Source: Antedon mediterranea
Lineage: Eukaryota; Echinodermata; Crinoidea; Comatulida; Antedonidae
Assembly (NCBI RefSeq): GCF_964355755.1
Contig: NC_092677.1
Location: forward strand, 7,011,001 to 7,075,000
DNA: 64,000 nucleotides
Direction of reading: 5' to 3'
Every line of letters starts with the position of its first letter. The stretch's first letter is position 1. The notes beneath the pieces are model-generated. The model saw nothing but the letters and a program-made list of their open reading frames with translations. It did not search any database and was not told the DNA's origin. The position numbers and the translations under genes were made by a program. Below, one piece after another: positions 1 through 11,398 of the stretch.

Positions 1-296
1 TGAAATTTCGGGAGGTAGATTATTGAATAGTTTAGAACCACTATAGCGAATGTTATGTTTCATTTTAGTTAGTTTAGGTTGAGGAAGATGAAGGTCCCGT
101 GATGCTCTTGTGTTATACGAATGGATTTCAGAGTTAGTTAAAAAATTACAGGAAAAGTTAGAAGGCAGTTTGGAATTAATATGTTCATAAACGAAAATGC
201 ATTGTTGGAGTTTATTAATATCGTGCACAGTTAAGAGTTTAAGGTTATAAAAAAGGATATTAGTATGAGCAAGACGTGAGTTGGCATCAAATGGCA
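1..296 (-). mobile_element. LINE reverse transcriptase C-terminal fragment (CR1/L2/Jockey-like)
   Basis: Read on the minus strand, one frame stays open from about 296 to the window edge. It gives a peptide with the layout typical of the end of non-LTR reverse transcriptases: a segment LKLLTVHDINKLQQCIFVY, then LPSNF, then EIHSYNTR, a basic stretch, and SGSKLFNNLPPEIS. No start codon or 5' part is present, and the element runs out of the window on the left, so its completeness is unknown. The clade is inferred from memory of the motif order only. Confidence 0.75.
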
Positions 297-1062
297 TGTT
301 TCCAATTCAAATAAAAAACCGGATACCGTATTTTTTTACCAATGATATTTTGCCTTTAGAAATTGGTCGTATAGTCGAACCACAACAAAAGAATAACGGT
401 AACAAATTGTTAATAATTATTTTTTAATCGCCAAAAGTACATAAATAATTCTAACATAATTTTAGTTTAGGAAAATATCTACAGAAAATCGTACTTTATC
501 AGGCTTACGTCCACGTTTCTAGTGAACAGCAAAAAAAAAATAAATAAAAAAAATAAAATAAAAAAAAATTTTATATTTAAAAAATATTTGTTCAATAATT
601 ACATAAAGCAATCAGTAATATTAAATATGCGTTCTTGTTTGCGTTCATCCGTTAAGGTATGATTTAAACCACCCTGTTATTGAATTTTTAAGGCCTCCAC
701 ACCTCTCACATTATTTTACAAAATAATAGCTATGCGCACTCTAATTATTTATCTTAGCCACCTACGCTAATAAATTTACGCTGTAATAACAATAATTAAT
801 ATATAAAGTCCTAAAAATAAAGACCCGTATCGATATTAACCTATATATTTTTGTAGTAGGCCTAGCCTTGGATTCATGAACGGATATGATGTTAATAATA
901 TCAATTTATTCATGGAACGCAAAACGGATCAAAGAGAAGATCCAAAAAATTACATTGCGCAATGGAAAATAACCGCTTATTTAAATAATATACGTTATTT
1001 TTGGACTCTGGGGGAACTTTCCCTATTATCAATTATTATGCATAATGAGTTACGACGTGTAA
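297..1062. other. AT-rich intergenic stretch
   Basis: Low-complexity A- and T-rich sequence, including an A-rich run near 530-570. I see no coding exon, RNA gene or repeat here. The short ORF at 876-1127 has no recognisable composition or motif and is treated as noise. Confidence 0.5.
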
Positions 1063-1164
1063 TGACGTCAATTGTATTTGAAAAGCACCGATTGGTGAAT
1101 GGTGATGTAATGTCACACAGCCAATAAAAATGGCCGAAAGCTAAATTGTAGAGAATAAACCAAT
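1063..1164 (+). promoter_or_regulatory. Putative NFAT-gene promoter elements (CRE and CCAAT boxes)
   Basis: A perfect palindromic cAMP-response element TGACGTCA lies at 1063-1070. It is followed by an inverted CCAAT box (1091-1095) and two direct CCAAT boxes (1121-1125 and 1160-1164). All sit 100-210 bp upstream of the first NFAT coding exon at 1271. The clustering is visible in the sequence; promoter function is inferred. Confidence 0.45.
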
Positions 1165-1270
1165 GAAAATCCGTCCCTCGGCACATTCGTCTACAGATCG
1201 TCGAAGGAAGAAGTACGTATAGTTGATAACAGAAAATTTTCGGATAATCACGTTCTTCTGGATTGAAAAT

Positions 1271-4200
1271 ATGGATGCTTCATTATTTGAAGTCTCAAAT
1301 AATTGCTTGAGCTATCTAGATTCACCTGAAAGCTTGTATTCAAGTCAAGGTGCGTTTGTAAAAAATGGCTTGCCTTGTTGTTGGCCGCCATTTTTATGTT
1401 TTGTCTCTTATCGATCTGATCACGGGATCGAATGATGGCGGATTGATATTTGCAAGTTGAAAACTAGTTTTATTTTGTCAATGAAAGTAATTTAGAATTA
1501 AACAGAATGCTCTAATTTTGAGTAAATTATATCGTGTGAATTGTTTGTTATTTCTTCAACAATGTTAGGATGTTTTACATAAAATTATTAATGCTGGATA
1601 AAAGTAGTTCCATAAATACGATTACCTCCGAGTAGTAGTAAAATGTCGTCCCTAGGGCGTGTCCTTGTCACGTGACTATGCAATCGCGCGCATCATCGAG
1701 GCATGTGGTAATAATTTTTTATACAGTATAAATTTTTTGCTGTCAAGTCTAGCTGTACACCTAACTTGTTTTTTTAATATTTGAATATAATTTCACACAT
1801 TTATTATTGGAATAATGATGATAACAGATAAATAAGTGTGACAATAAGAAGACTTATTATAAACAATACAATGTGCTAACAATTTTTTAAAAATTTAGAT
1901 GGAACTGAAAAGATGAAAGAAAACAGATTTTTCCCACAGACTAATCCAAAGGATAATTGTAAGTCAACACATTTTCGTAAAGTTCAATCAAATTATTTGA
2001 TAGCTTATTTATTTTTAATGAATATTTTCTGTACTGTAGTTTATAAATAAAAAATATTTTTCAATTCTTAGATTCTTCATTACTGGATGTAGTTGGTATG
2101 GGTGAATCTATTATGATCGATTCGTTCCCGCACAATGCGGTTGGTTCTCCGTATCAGGAGAGCAACATATCATTTGATGAACTATCAAACTCTCCAGAGA
2201 GTTTTCATCCTGCAACGCCAATGAGCACTACAGAATCGGACATGTCGTCGGACTCACTTCCTCACAGTCCTGCACTAGAACTTCTCGACGAAGACACTGT
2301 GCAGTCTATTGTGTCGATGATTGGGGAGTCTCTCAGCCCAATCTCGCCAACAAACAAACGACCATTTCAGGTTTTTGAGCAGACACCTGTACCATCAAAA
2401 AAGGCCAGAGTGCAGTCTCCAACCATAAGCCCTAAATCTGAAACAAAGTTCAACTTTACACAGTCTCAAACTGGGTTCAGAGAGGATTCGAAAGCAGCCT
2501 CCATTGTAGCCAGGCTAGCTGCAAAGTTATCTGCATCAAATGAAAATGTGCAAGAAACCAAAAAGTAATTATTAGTATATTATATTGATTCAAATTAATG
2601 ATATTATAGGTAGTAAATAAACTTATAAAAAGTGTACAGCATTTTAAATACAGAAATGAGTAATAGGACGACTTGGCACATCTGGACAGTTTAAACATAA
2701 TACTTTACATAAATGTTGTTTTTTTTGTCTCCCATTAGCTTGTTATTACCATCAAAGTTGAAGCAGAAGAAGTTACCAAACTTGAACTTTTGCCCACCAA
2801 GCAAAGAAGATAAGATAGAGTTAAGCATCACATGTCAGCCCGAGAAACAACACAGAGCAAGATACTTAACAGAGGGCAGCAGAGGTTGTGTAAAAGATGA
2901 AAGTCAGCTGGATTACCCATCATTAAAGGTAAGATTGATACATTCAGCAAGTTTCAACAAAGAATACATGTTAAGGTTAAACATGAATCACATGTGATGT
3001 CATGATCTTAACTTGTACAGGTGCCACATATGATACATTAACATTGTATTACAGAATGTGCTTATAATGTTGGAAAGTGGAAATGCAGTAAATAAAGAAC
3101 ATTGTTTTCTTTTAGATGACTGGATGTGTGCAACCAGTAACCTTACAAGTGTTTGTTGGCACAGATCATCAAAAAGTAAAGCCACATGGTTACTACCAGG
3201 CATGTAAGGTGTACGGCAGGACAACAACACCATGTACAGAGGAAGATGTCAGCGGCACAACAGTAATTGAAATTCCATGGGAGCCCAGTGATGACAAAAT
3301 GGAGATTTTGTAAGTACAATTAACTTGTGACTAGGCTAGTGAATTGGTAGCAGTATTGTTTGTTCAACCATGCAGCTAGGCCTTCTGATCAGGGCTATTA
3401 TTTTGCCTAGTATGATGTGTAGTATATAAAGCAAGGAAGTTCAAACGGAAGTGAATAGAGAATGTCTTGGTAGCAAGCAGGCATGACAAGCAAGACATTT
3501 GCTTTGTGCCTGAACTATGGTGACAAAACCCATAGATTTGTGGCTTGCCCTTGGGCACATGACCAGTAAACCCAAAACTTCTTTGTGCTGAATAAAATAA
3601 AAGATATGAATTGAAAATTGTTTTTGTAGTGTTGATTGTGTTGGCATTTTGAAGTTGAGGAATGCCGATGTGGAAAAGCGAATCGGTCTTGCAAGGTGCA
3701 AGAGGAAGAGTACAAATGTTCGATTAGTATTCCGTGTGAACATTCCCAGACCCAATGGCAGCATTTTGACACTACAAGTTGCATCCAGGTCCATCTCATG
3801 TAGTAAGTAAAAGTGACTCTTTATAATATAATAATAATTTTTTAGTTGGCTTGTAACTTTAAATATTACTTTACACAATAACCAGGAGTGAGAATAGTTA
3901 AACGCCCAAATAGATTTTAGGTTCCATCCATTTAAATAAATGATCATATCTTTTTCTAGCCCAACCATTGGGACACCCAGAAATCACAAAAAGAAGCTGC
4001 AGTAGCTGTTCAGTAAAGGGTGGTGAAGATCTGTTCATCATTGGCAAAAACTTCATCAACAAGACGACGGAGGTAAAAATCCAGGAAAGGCATCCAAATG
4101 GAACAGTGATATGGGAAGGCGATTGCAAGATTGACAAATCATTATTCCATGGAGTAAGTTTTAGTATCTAGAATTAGAACTTGGCTTTGCTTTCTCTATT

Positions 4201-7200
4201 TTAGGTGACGAGAAATTAGTCATTCACATTGTTTGGTTGCAATGTATTATAACAAATATTTGTTTTGTTTAGACCCACATTGTTTGCAGCATACCACCAT
4301 ATAAAGACCAGGATGTTGAACATGACATAGAGACCGTAATGTTGGTAACGAGTGGGCCGGGTAAATGCAGTGAGCTGCATTCTTTTACATATACACCGCT
4401 TCCAGGTAAGACTATCGTTTCTATGACTTGATTGTTTGGTTGTGGTTTGAGTTGTGGTCACCAGGGGATGTACCTGTTGGTGCCAAACAGACCTTGGTAC
4501 CTAATGACACTAATCTGGCTAAAAAGAACAACATTTTGCATAAACTATTTGTCAGGCTTGCCTCAATGATATAAATTTATTTTAAATCTATAAAACAATT
4601 TATAATTGATATTAAAAAATTACTATTCTACAAACAAATCAATAATATTTGGGTGGGAACTTTCAAATTTAATTCAAAAGTGTCAAACCAAGTTAATTTA
4701 ATCTGTATAAGAAGAGCATCAACGGGTCTCTCTGTTTCTGCTGAAATACTTTAAAATGTACGTTTTGGTAAGGTACATGTAAATAGCCAAAAAATCTGAC
4801 CGATAATAAATCAAATGTTGCTTAAATATTAATTTCAATTAACATGAAATAGAAAAAAATAAATAAATAAAACCAAGTGAATTTATAACTATTCAAAATA
4901 TAAAAGATTTTTATGAGTTTGTATGTACTTTACCAAATAAAAAATATATTTAAAAAACTGTATGTTCATTACAAATTTCAATTGGTTGGAAAATGATGTG
5001 ACAATGTACCAAATTGATATAATATAGTAATTAATTGAATACATTGCACGCATATAAATGCAGCATGCAATTAACAAATTCAGGTGATTGTGATTGCATG
5101 CGATAAATCTAAAATGAACTGCGTAGTTTTAAAATATATTTTTCTATGTATTCAGCAGATTCGTGTGATCTGAGATTTTGATTTTTAACATAACATGAAG
5201 TTTGTTAAAAAAAGATGACCATGCCTCAAATGCATAGTAGAAATCAGAAATCGTTAATACAATTAAGAACATTAATTAATTTATAATAATTCAAGATTTA
5301 CTGTGTCAGTAAACTAGTAAACTGCCTTGGTTAAAAAAGGACCTTGTCGCAGAAATAATCAAATTTAAATTTTAACTGGATTTCAGTTTTGAACTGCATT
5401 TTAGACATTGTGTAAACTATATATGTCATGACAAGTTAAAGCCACTGTCGTATGTACCAAATTTAGGTAAATAAATAATTCAATTTTTTGGATCATATTG
5501 AATATTCTATAATAAATAATACAATACAATGGCTTTTTCTTTATTGAAATGTATTTTGAGGGAGCTTTTGTTTGTCCTATTTGAAAAAGAAAATCTACTG
5601 AAATTTAACATTAAATTTAAGAGAACAATTGGCTAGTAAAAGTAATTAATAGATAAATGAATTAGAATATATCCAAATTTGAATTTAAATGTTGAAAGTT
5701 TCAGTAAGTTTTTAGTTTCAAATTGCAAGTCCCTAAAGTCTCTAGAAAAGTTAAAACTGGCAAATAGTATAGTAGCTAGAAGTGTATTTTTATACAGCAT
5801 TGATTCACAATGTTATAACCTTCAAATGTTTGTACCTCAATAAATCACTATACTACAAAATTATACTATAAATTTGTATTTATTTGTAATAATTTAGTTT
5901 GAATGTTCAAATTTGATAGAAATACATATTTATTCAAGTGCCAGGTTGGAACTCTTCTAGAAACTTAACATTTTTTGTTACCGATATATTTATGCTCCGT
6001 TCCCCGGGTCGGTGTCCTCTTTCTCCAGTGGGACGGGTCAATAGATTTACAGCAAAATTTGTTTTTCTTCAGATGTCAAAACCAAATGGACGCTTTTGCA
6101 CACTTTGTGCAGTGTAAGCGCAGCACTGGCACGTTAACATGCTTTGAAGGCTGTTAACGCTCGTCATGTTCCTGCGGATTTATGGTAGTACATCGGCAAC
6201 TGTTACTAGAGTACAGTACCGTCAATCTTTTATATTTAAAATCAAACCTCAATTCTTGATTCTATGCCTGCAAGGTGTAAAAATCCAATTGTAACTACAA
6301 TGTAAATGATAAGAAATAAGAGTCAAATTTACAGTTTCCAGTGTGGTAAACTGTGTCTAAAAAGCAACTAAAAATGATGTTCACCCTATATAAGCTGTTT
6401 GGCTTAGGTGACGTTATTGTACGAGCCAGATTAAACTCAATTCTTAATGGATTTGTCAGATGATATTTGGAAGTGGTTTCTTGGCTCTCCATACACATTC
6501 TACATTTATTAGCCAATATTATTATAAATTAGTAATGCTTTTTTGAAAACCGGTTTTTCGTTGTTATTGCAACTTTTAAAAACATTAAAACGTTTAGCAA
6601 TATATGTTTGTATTAGTTTAAGTTGTTTAACCCATGACATTTTTCCCCCAGGAAAGGTACGGACTTGCTGCCTGGAAGTCTGCAAACAACTTTTTCAATT
6701 TATTTCAGAATCATGAAGATAGAAGAAACCTGGTGTTCCCACAACGGATTGACAGACTTAACAGACTGCTTTCAACTGTTTGGTCAATCATTTCTAATCG
6801 AATAAAATTGTTAAAATTCAAATTTATAATTCACTATAAATTCCACTTTCACCACAATTTTATGAAAAACACGTGCAATTTTTTTAACAAATGTTAAACA
6901 GAGAAATACTATACTATATTTATTTAATATTATAGTACAATATTTTGTTTTTTGAATACTTCGGATAACACTTTCTGTAATAATTTTAAACCATATTTGT
7001 TTTCAAACATGCTTTTGCCCAATTCTGGAAACTGGACTCGCAATGATTAACGATTTCAGAACTATTTATCTTAGAGATAAAATATTTTCTGACTTTAATT
7101 TATCACAAGTTAAGTAAATAGTTATACAAGCGTTTGTCAAAGACTAGAGACCAGGCGAAGGAGGAAAGGCATAATTAAAATTTTATAATATTCGAAAACA

Positions 7201-8701
7201 AACATGTTTTTATAAAAAAAATGTTGTGGGGAAAGTGAAGTGAATTTTACGTTAACGGGACCGACTGGACGGGATTGTTATTATCCACAGCCCTTGTTGC
7301 TGTCTGTTGATTGTGAACATTTTAGTCTCACTTGTTACATTTTGCATCCACAGAAAATGAACGACAAACGCTTAAGCTTAGCTCTCGTCCGTCAGTTGCG
7401 CAGTCGTTGAACTGTTCTATTGGTGAGTATTTAAACTCTCAACTATAAGATCAATATTAAGCCCCTTTAAAATACGATTTTATTTCCTACCGATGCCATC
7501 AATACAATATACATAATAGAAACAATTACAATAAGTAATTATATTTTTTCTATGTATTTATTTTGTATTGTCTGTTTATGCAGAGATTTGCCCTTGAATG
7601 GCATTGGTAGCTAATAAAATAAAACTGAATTAAAGAAATAGATGTAGTATTCAGACTTCGTTTTAACTTCACCATGTGAAATTTCAAATGCATCAGCACT
7701 TAATTTTGATAAATTACACAAATTACTAAATATATTTATGGAATTACTTATACTTATGCCTAGTTTCAGTATTTACTACAAGTTCGGATTTCTTTTTCCC
7801 CTTAAACAGGTTTTGACAAGGTTGCCAACAACTTATTACTGAATAATTCACTCAACGATTCACCAAGCCTTGCAAACGAGGAACCGGAGTTGCCCATCAG
7901 TTGCCCTGGAGTCGTCTCCAACAACCAGTCAGAAACAAAGAGCAGCATTGAGTCGCCATTTGAGTTGGCATTGTTCCAAGCTGCTCAGCTCTATGTGGAT
8001 CAAGAACAGACCTTGATGAGCCAATTGCAGATAAATCAAGGTGTGTGCATGTGTATTGTACTTTGCTATAAGCTGTATGAAGCCCAATTGTTTATTTGAA
8101 GTGTAGTGGTATTGTTAGCTGCATCTAGGGACCTGTAAATTCTTTATTATAAGCTCACACGTGAAGCCATTTCTACATAGGATGGAAATGTCACCTTATA
8201 TTCAAGAATTTACAGTGAAGTATAGATGTATTTGATTGAGATTGTGTTTTGTTGCATGATGAAAAGTGTCCTTTATATTAACGGCATATGGATGCGACCA
8301 GGTCGACGTCGGCAATCTCTGAAAAATCCCATTTCATAGATATTTTAGTATTCTAAATACAGTACCATTTTAAACCAATTGTAGGCAATAACGGTGATTG
8401 TGAGAATGAAAAATTGTACGAAGGAATGATGGGCGTAACCGGAGAATTGCAGAACAAGAAAATGAATTCTACCACAGACTTGATGAGTGTATCCTCAGAT
8501 TTGAGTTGCCCTAATAAAGTAGACCTATATGATACCACCACTACCACAGGCCTGAAGGATATGGCTGAAGGGCTGAACTACCCCAGCAACATCATCAGTG
8601 TAACATCTGACTTGACATGCCCTACTAAACAATTTGATGGAAAATATGATGATCTCGCTGGCCTATTTTGTGGCCAGTTGCTAGACGATGGTACAGTATA
8701 G
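1271..8701 (+). CDS. NFAT5-like: NFAT5/TonEBP-like Rel-homology transcription factor
   Basis: Coding exons: 1271-1349, 1899-1958, 2072-2564, 2739-2928, 3116-3309, 3630-3802, 3960-4153, 4273-4405, 7354-7422, 7810-8040, 8385-8701. They join in frame to about 710 residues. The N-terminus has LDSPESLYS, close to the NFAT5 N-terminal segment, then a Ser/Pro-rich region. The Rel-homology DNA-binding domain spans about residues 236-410, with the recognition segment [11 protein letters not shown] (about 250-260), [22 protein letters not shown] and [14 protein letters not shown]. The IPT dimerisation domain follows at about 415-505 ([17 protein letters not shown], then FTYTPLP). The exon order and motifs fit NFAT5, the tonicity-responsive member that lacks the calcineurin-dependent regulatory region. 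The C-terminal tail is about 200 residues, much shorter than the long Gln-rich tail of vertebrate NFAT5. The last exon could instead splice near 8689 to small exons at 8764 or about 8875, giving other C-termini. The start at 1271 is the first ATG giving the conserved N-terminus. Confidence 0.9.
1668..1677. promoter_or_regulatory. Palindromic E-box in NFAT intron 1
   Basis: The 10-bp palindrome GTCACGTGAC is an ideal USF/TFE/MYC-class E-box. It lies in the first NFAT intron about 400 bp after the start codon. Function is only inferred from the motif. Confidence 0.35.
4406..7353. other. Long NFAT intron 8
   Basis: This 2.9-kb AT-rich intron separates the exon ending the IPT domain from the exons of the C-terminal tail. 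A candidate acceptor at about 6652 opens a frame, but in the phase set by the upstream exon it soon meets a stop. It could be an alternative terminal exon, but nothing else supports that. I see no transposon ends or RNA genes here. Confidence 0.5.
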
Positions 8702-9256
8702 AATTTCCTTCAAGTCTGTTTTGAAAAATGATCATTTTTTTCCCCCTCTGTTTCTATTTTCAGGGCATGCGGCTTGCTGGTATATTAACAGTGTATGAAT
8801 GTTAGCTAAGGATGTGGTTTTATAAACCTACAAACAATTTTACTAACTCTCTTTTTTTTTCTTTACTTTTACAGTGGCTGAGGTACTTGGGATTGGAACC
8901 ACGCACTAATTCCACGAGGTATACACAAACTGTACATAATGTAAAAAAGAAAATAATATATTGATAAACAAGAAATATTTTGCCATATATATACAACTTG
9001 TACATAATAGATAAATGTACATAATTGTAAATAAAAATAAGATATTTGTAATTGTTTTGTAGAAATATTTATATTCAGTGATGTCAAGTTTCACTCTAAA
9101 CTGCATTGTGTTTATGGTTTCCTTTTTTAGAGGAAATCAATGTTGGAGTTTCTTTTAAGCTCCGTGTGTACCTTGATGTAACGTAAGCAAATGTTCTGCT
9201 TATTAAAAGGATACTTGAAAATAATTAAGAATTTTGTAATCTACATAATAGAAACA
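8702..9256. other. 3' flank of the NFAT gene
   Basis: This stretch holds two possible alternative acceptor sites (before 8764 and about 8875), each opening a frame that stops within 12 codons, and then AT-rich sequence compatible with a 3' UTR. Nothing else is recognised. Confidence 0.4.
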
Positions 9257-9463
9257 CAGTAGAACCCCTATTAAGTGGACACCTACCAGGACCTAGTTCC
9301 CCTTGCTGGGGATATACCCTGAATAGGGATGGCCGTAGTGTTAAAGCATACATCTTGTTTGTATCACAAAGTATACCCTGAATAGGGATGGCCGTAGTGT
9401 TAAAGCATACATCTTGTTTGTGTCTCCTGAAAAGGGGTGTCCTCAATGAGAAGTTCGACTGTG
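9257..9463. mobile_element. pogo/Tigger-like MITE
   Basis: The left end reads CAGTAGAACCCCTATTAAG, the typical start of pogo-superfamily elements. The right end reads GTTCGACTG, its imperfect inverse complement. No transposase is encoded. The interior contains a tandem direct duplication of about 53 bp: the segment around 9315-9360 recurs at about 9371-9420. A second, related element lies in the last METTL3 intron. Confidence 0.6.
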
Positions 9464-9474
9464 GTAATTTGTTT

Positions 9475-9594
9475 GATGTGCCTATATATGGTAGTGATAT
9501 GCTTAAATATGGTAGTGATATGACATCATCATGTCCATATATGGGCACATCACATTTTTTTGACACATAAAGTTTGATAGTGTAGACAAGGCTT
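9475..9594. mobile_element. Palindromic MITE, copy 1 (5' truncated)
   Basis: This is the first of four copies in the window of a roughly 140-bp family. The family core contains GATGTGCC, a repeated ATGGTAGTGATATG, then GGGCACATCACATTTTT and an end AAAGTTTGATAGTGTAGAC. The left arm of the inverted repeat is missing here; the right arm is intact. No coding capacity. Confidence 0.6.
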
Positions 9595-11398
9595 TAGTTT
9601 TAACTATTCTAGATCAACAATTTTTGTTTAAATTTCTAATATTCAGGGTAGTGTACTTAACATTTGACTAATATATAATGCAATTGTAAATTAAATTGTT
9701 TCACATAATGTTGTAAAGTGATGGAATGATTATTGCGTAGATTTCGTAGTACATCTTGCTCTGTTTTCTGCATTATTTGGAAAGTATAGAACACACAAAT
9801 AAATAAGGTTCACACTTTTATTGCATTGTAAATGCTTACCCAGACAATTAGAGTAGCAGTTTCAACTATTGTACACCCTTTAATACCATCGGCATCAATT
9901 CAAGTCTTGCACTACATATGTTTTAATTTCTTTCACTTTCTAGCCTTCAGTTACACATTTATGGCCCTCACTTCCACCTTTCTCGCCCTAACACATACCC
10001 AGACCTTAATCATTCTTGCCCTCGGTTCTACTTTTCTAGCCCTTCTCCTCAAAGTCAATTTGTTATTTTATAAACAAGTATGTTTGCAGTATTATTCATA
10101 GTCTGAACTGAATATTTATCCCCATTCCATGAAGTTAGTACATTTGATTTGATGTGCCCTAATTTAGTATTATTTCTGGTACAAAGTTTTATCCCTTTTT
10201 GAATTCATAGCATAAATCATGCAAGCACAATTTGTAAAAACTTGATACATTATGACATTTGACATGTTTAAAGTGTTCAAGCCTGCTGGCATTTGACATG
10301 TTTAACATTGTTTAATGCATATCTCTCTTATTTCCAAAATGTACAGTATTTGCATAAATGATGTCTCGGTTTGGCCATATAAGATATGGATACTATAAGA
10401 TACTATAACAGACATTAGCAATTAATCTGTTGAAAGATTTCATTTATTGTAAAGTTTTTTTTTTTATTGTGATAATAAATAATAAAGAAAGAAAAAGAGA
10501 GTTGTTTGGTTTTTATTTATTTTTGTAAAAATGTTGCTTTGCCTTTACACAACACAACTGAATAAATCACCGATGATGAGTTGAACTTATATGCTGAAAT
10601 GAATGAAGATGTGTGGTCTTGATGTGGAATTTGGCACTAGCTAGATGGTTTTATTTTCTGTTTTGAAATATAAGATATATTGTTTCCCACAAGAATAAAC
10701 GATGAGCAAAATCAATTTGAATACAATTTGTTAGATCCAAATTTGATCACACTACTACCTATTCAAAGTTTGATTTTATTTATGTTTATTTTTTAATGTC
10801 ATGTTTTGTGGGACAATACTGTACAGTACATCAAATCAAGAGCTACTCTAGACGGCGATTTGGCTTAATAATAGTAATAAAAAAAAATATTTTTGGCTGA
10901 AATTTGTATTTAAAAAAATAAATGAAAACTCCCGATGGTGGCGCTACGTACGTGCGGGTTCGGGTAAAAAAATACTAACAGCATAAAAGAACATCAAAGC
11001 AACAAAAGCATGCTGCAGATATAATGCACAAAATCAAAATTATAGCTTATGTGTAACTGTTCTTACTGTATTTAAGTATTCATTTAAGTGCACATAAATA
11101 GTACGAACATTATTGCGTTAAAGTCTAGTAGGCTAAACTCATTTTATTAAATAAAGTGTAAGTAGGCTAGGCCTAGCTTTATTATTAGCCTCACCGCCAC
11201 CCTAGCTAGAGAGCCTAGGACCCTTAACCTATTTTGTCGGGGAATTAGGCCTAGCCTACACCTGGTTAAATTGTGCCGTGTCGCGCGTGTCAAAACCAAG
11301 CTGGTGACAGTAAATTAGATTAGGCCTAGACTCGCGGGCCAGCCTTATTTATTGTATTGTAAAAAGTTATTGTTGGTGATCTAACAAGATTAACAGTC
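9595..11398. other. Intergenic region between NFAT and METTL3
   Basis: AT-rich sequence with no supported gene. The small open frame at 9832-10101 reads a pyrimidine-rich repeat (CTTTCT and GCCCT words) and is probably chance. Several AGGCCTA/TAGGCCTA words occur at about 11160-11330, just upstream of METTL3, where the promoter and 5' UTR should lie. No TATA box is obvious. Confidence 0.5.

Noticed and set aside
6634-6897. ORF of 87 codons as an extra NFAT exon
   Set aside because: In the phase required by the exon ending at 4405 it hits a stop after about 20 codons, and the peptide has no NFAT similarity. An alternative terminal exon cannot be excluded.
9832-10101. ORF of 89 codons between NFAT and METTL3
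   Set aside because: It reads a degenerate CTT/CCCT-rich stretch giving a simple Leu/Thr/Phe sequence. It has no splice context and no recognisable motif.
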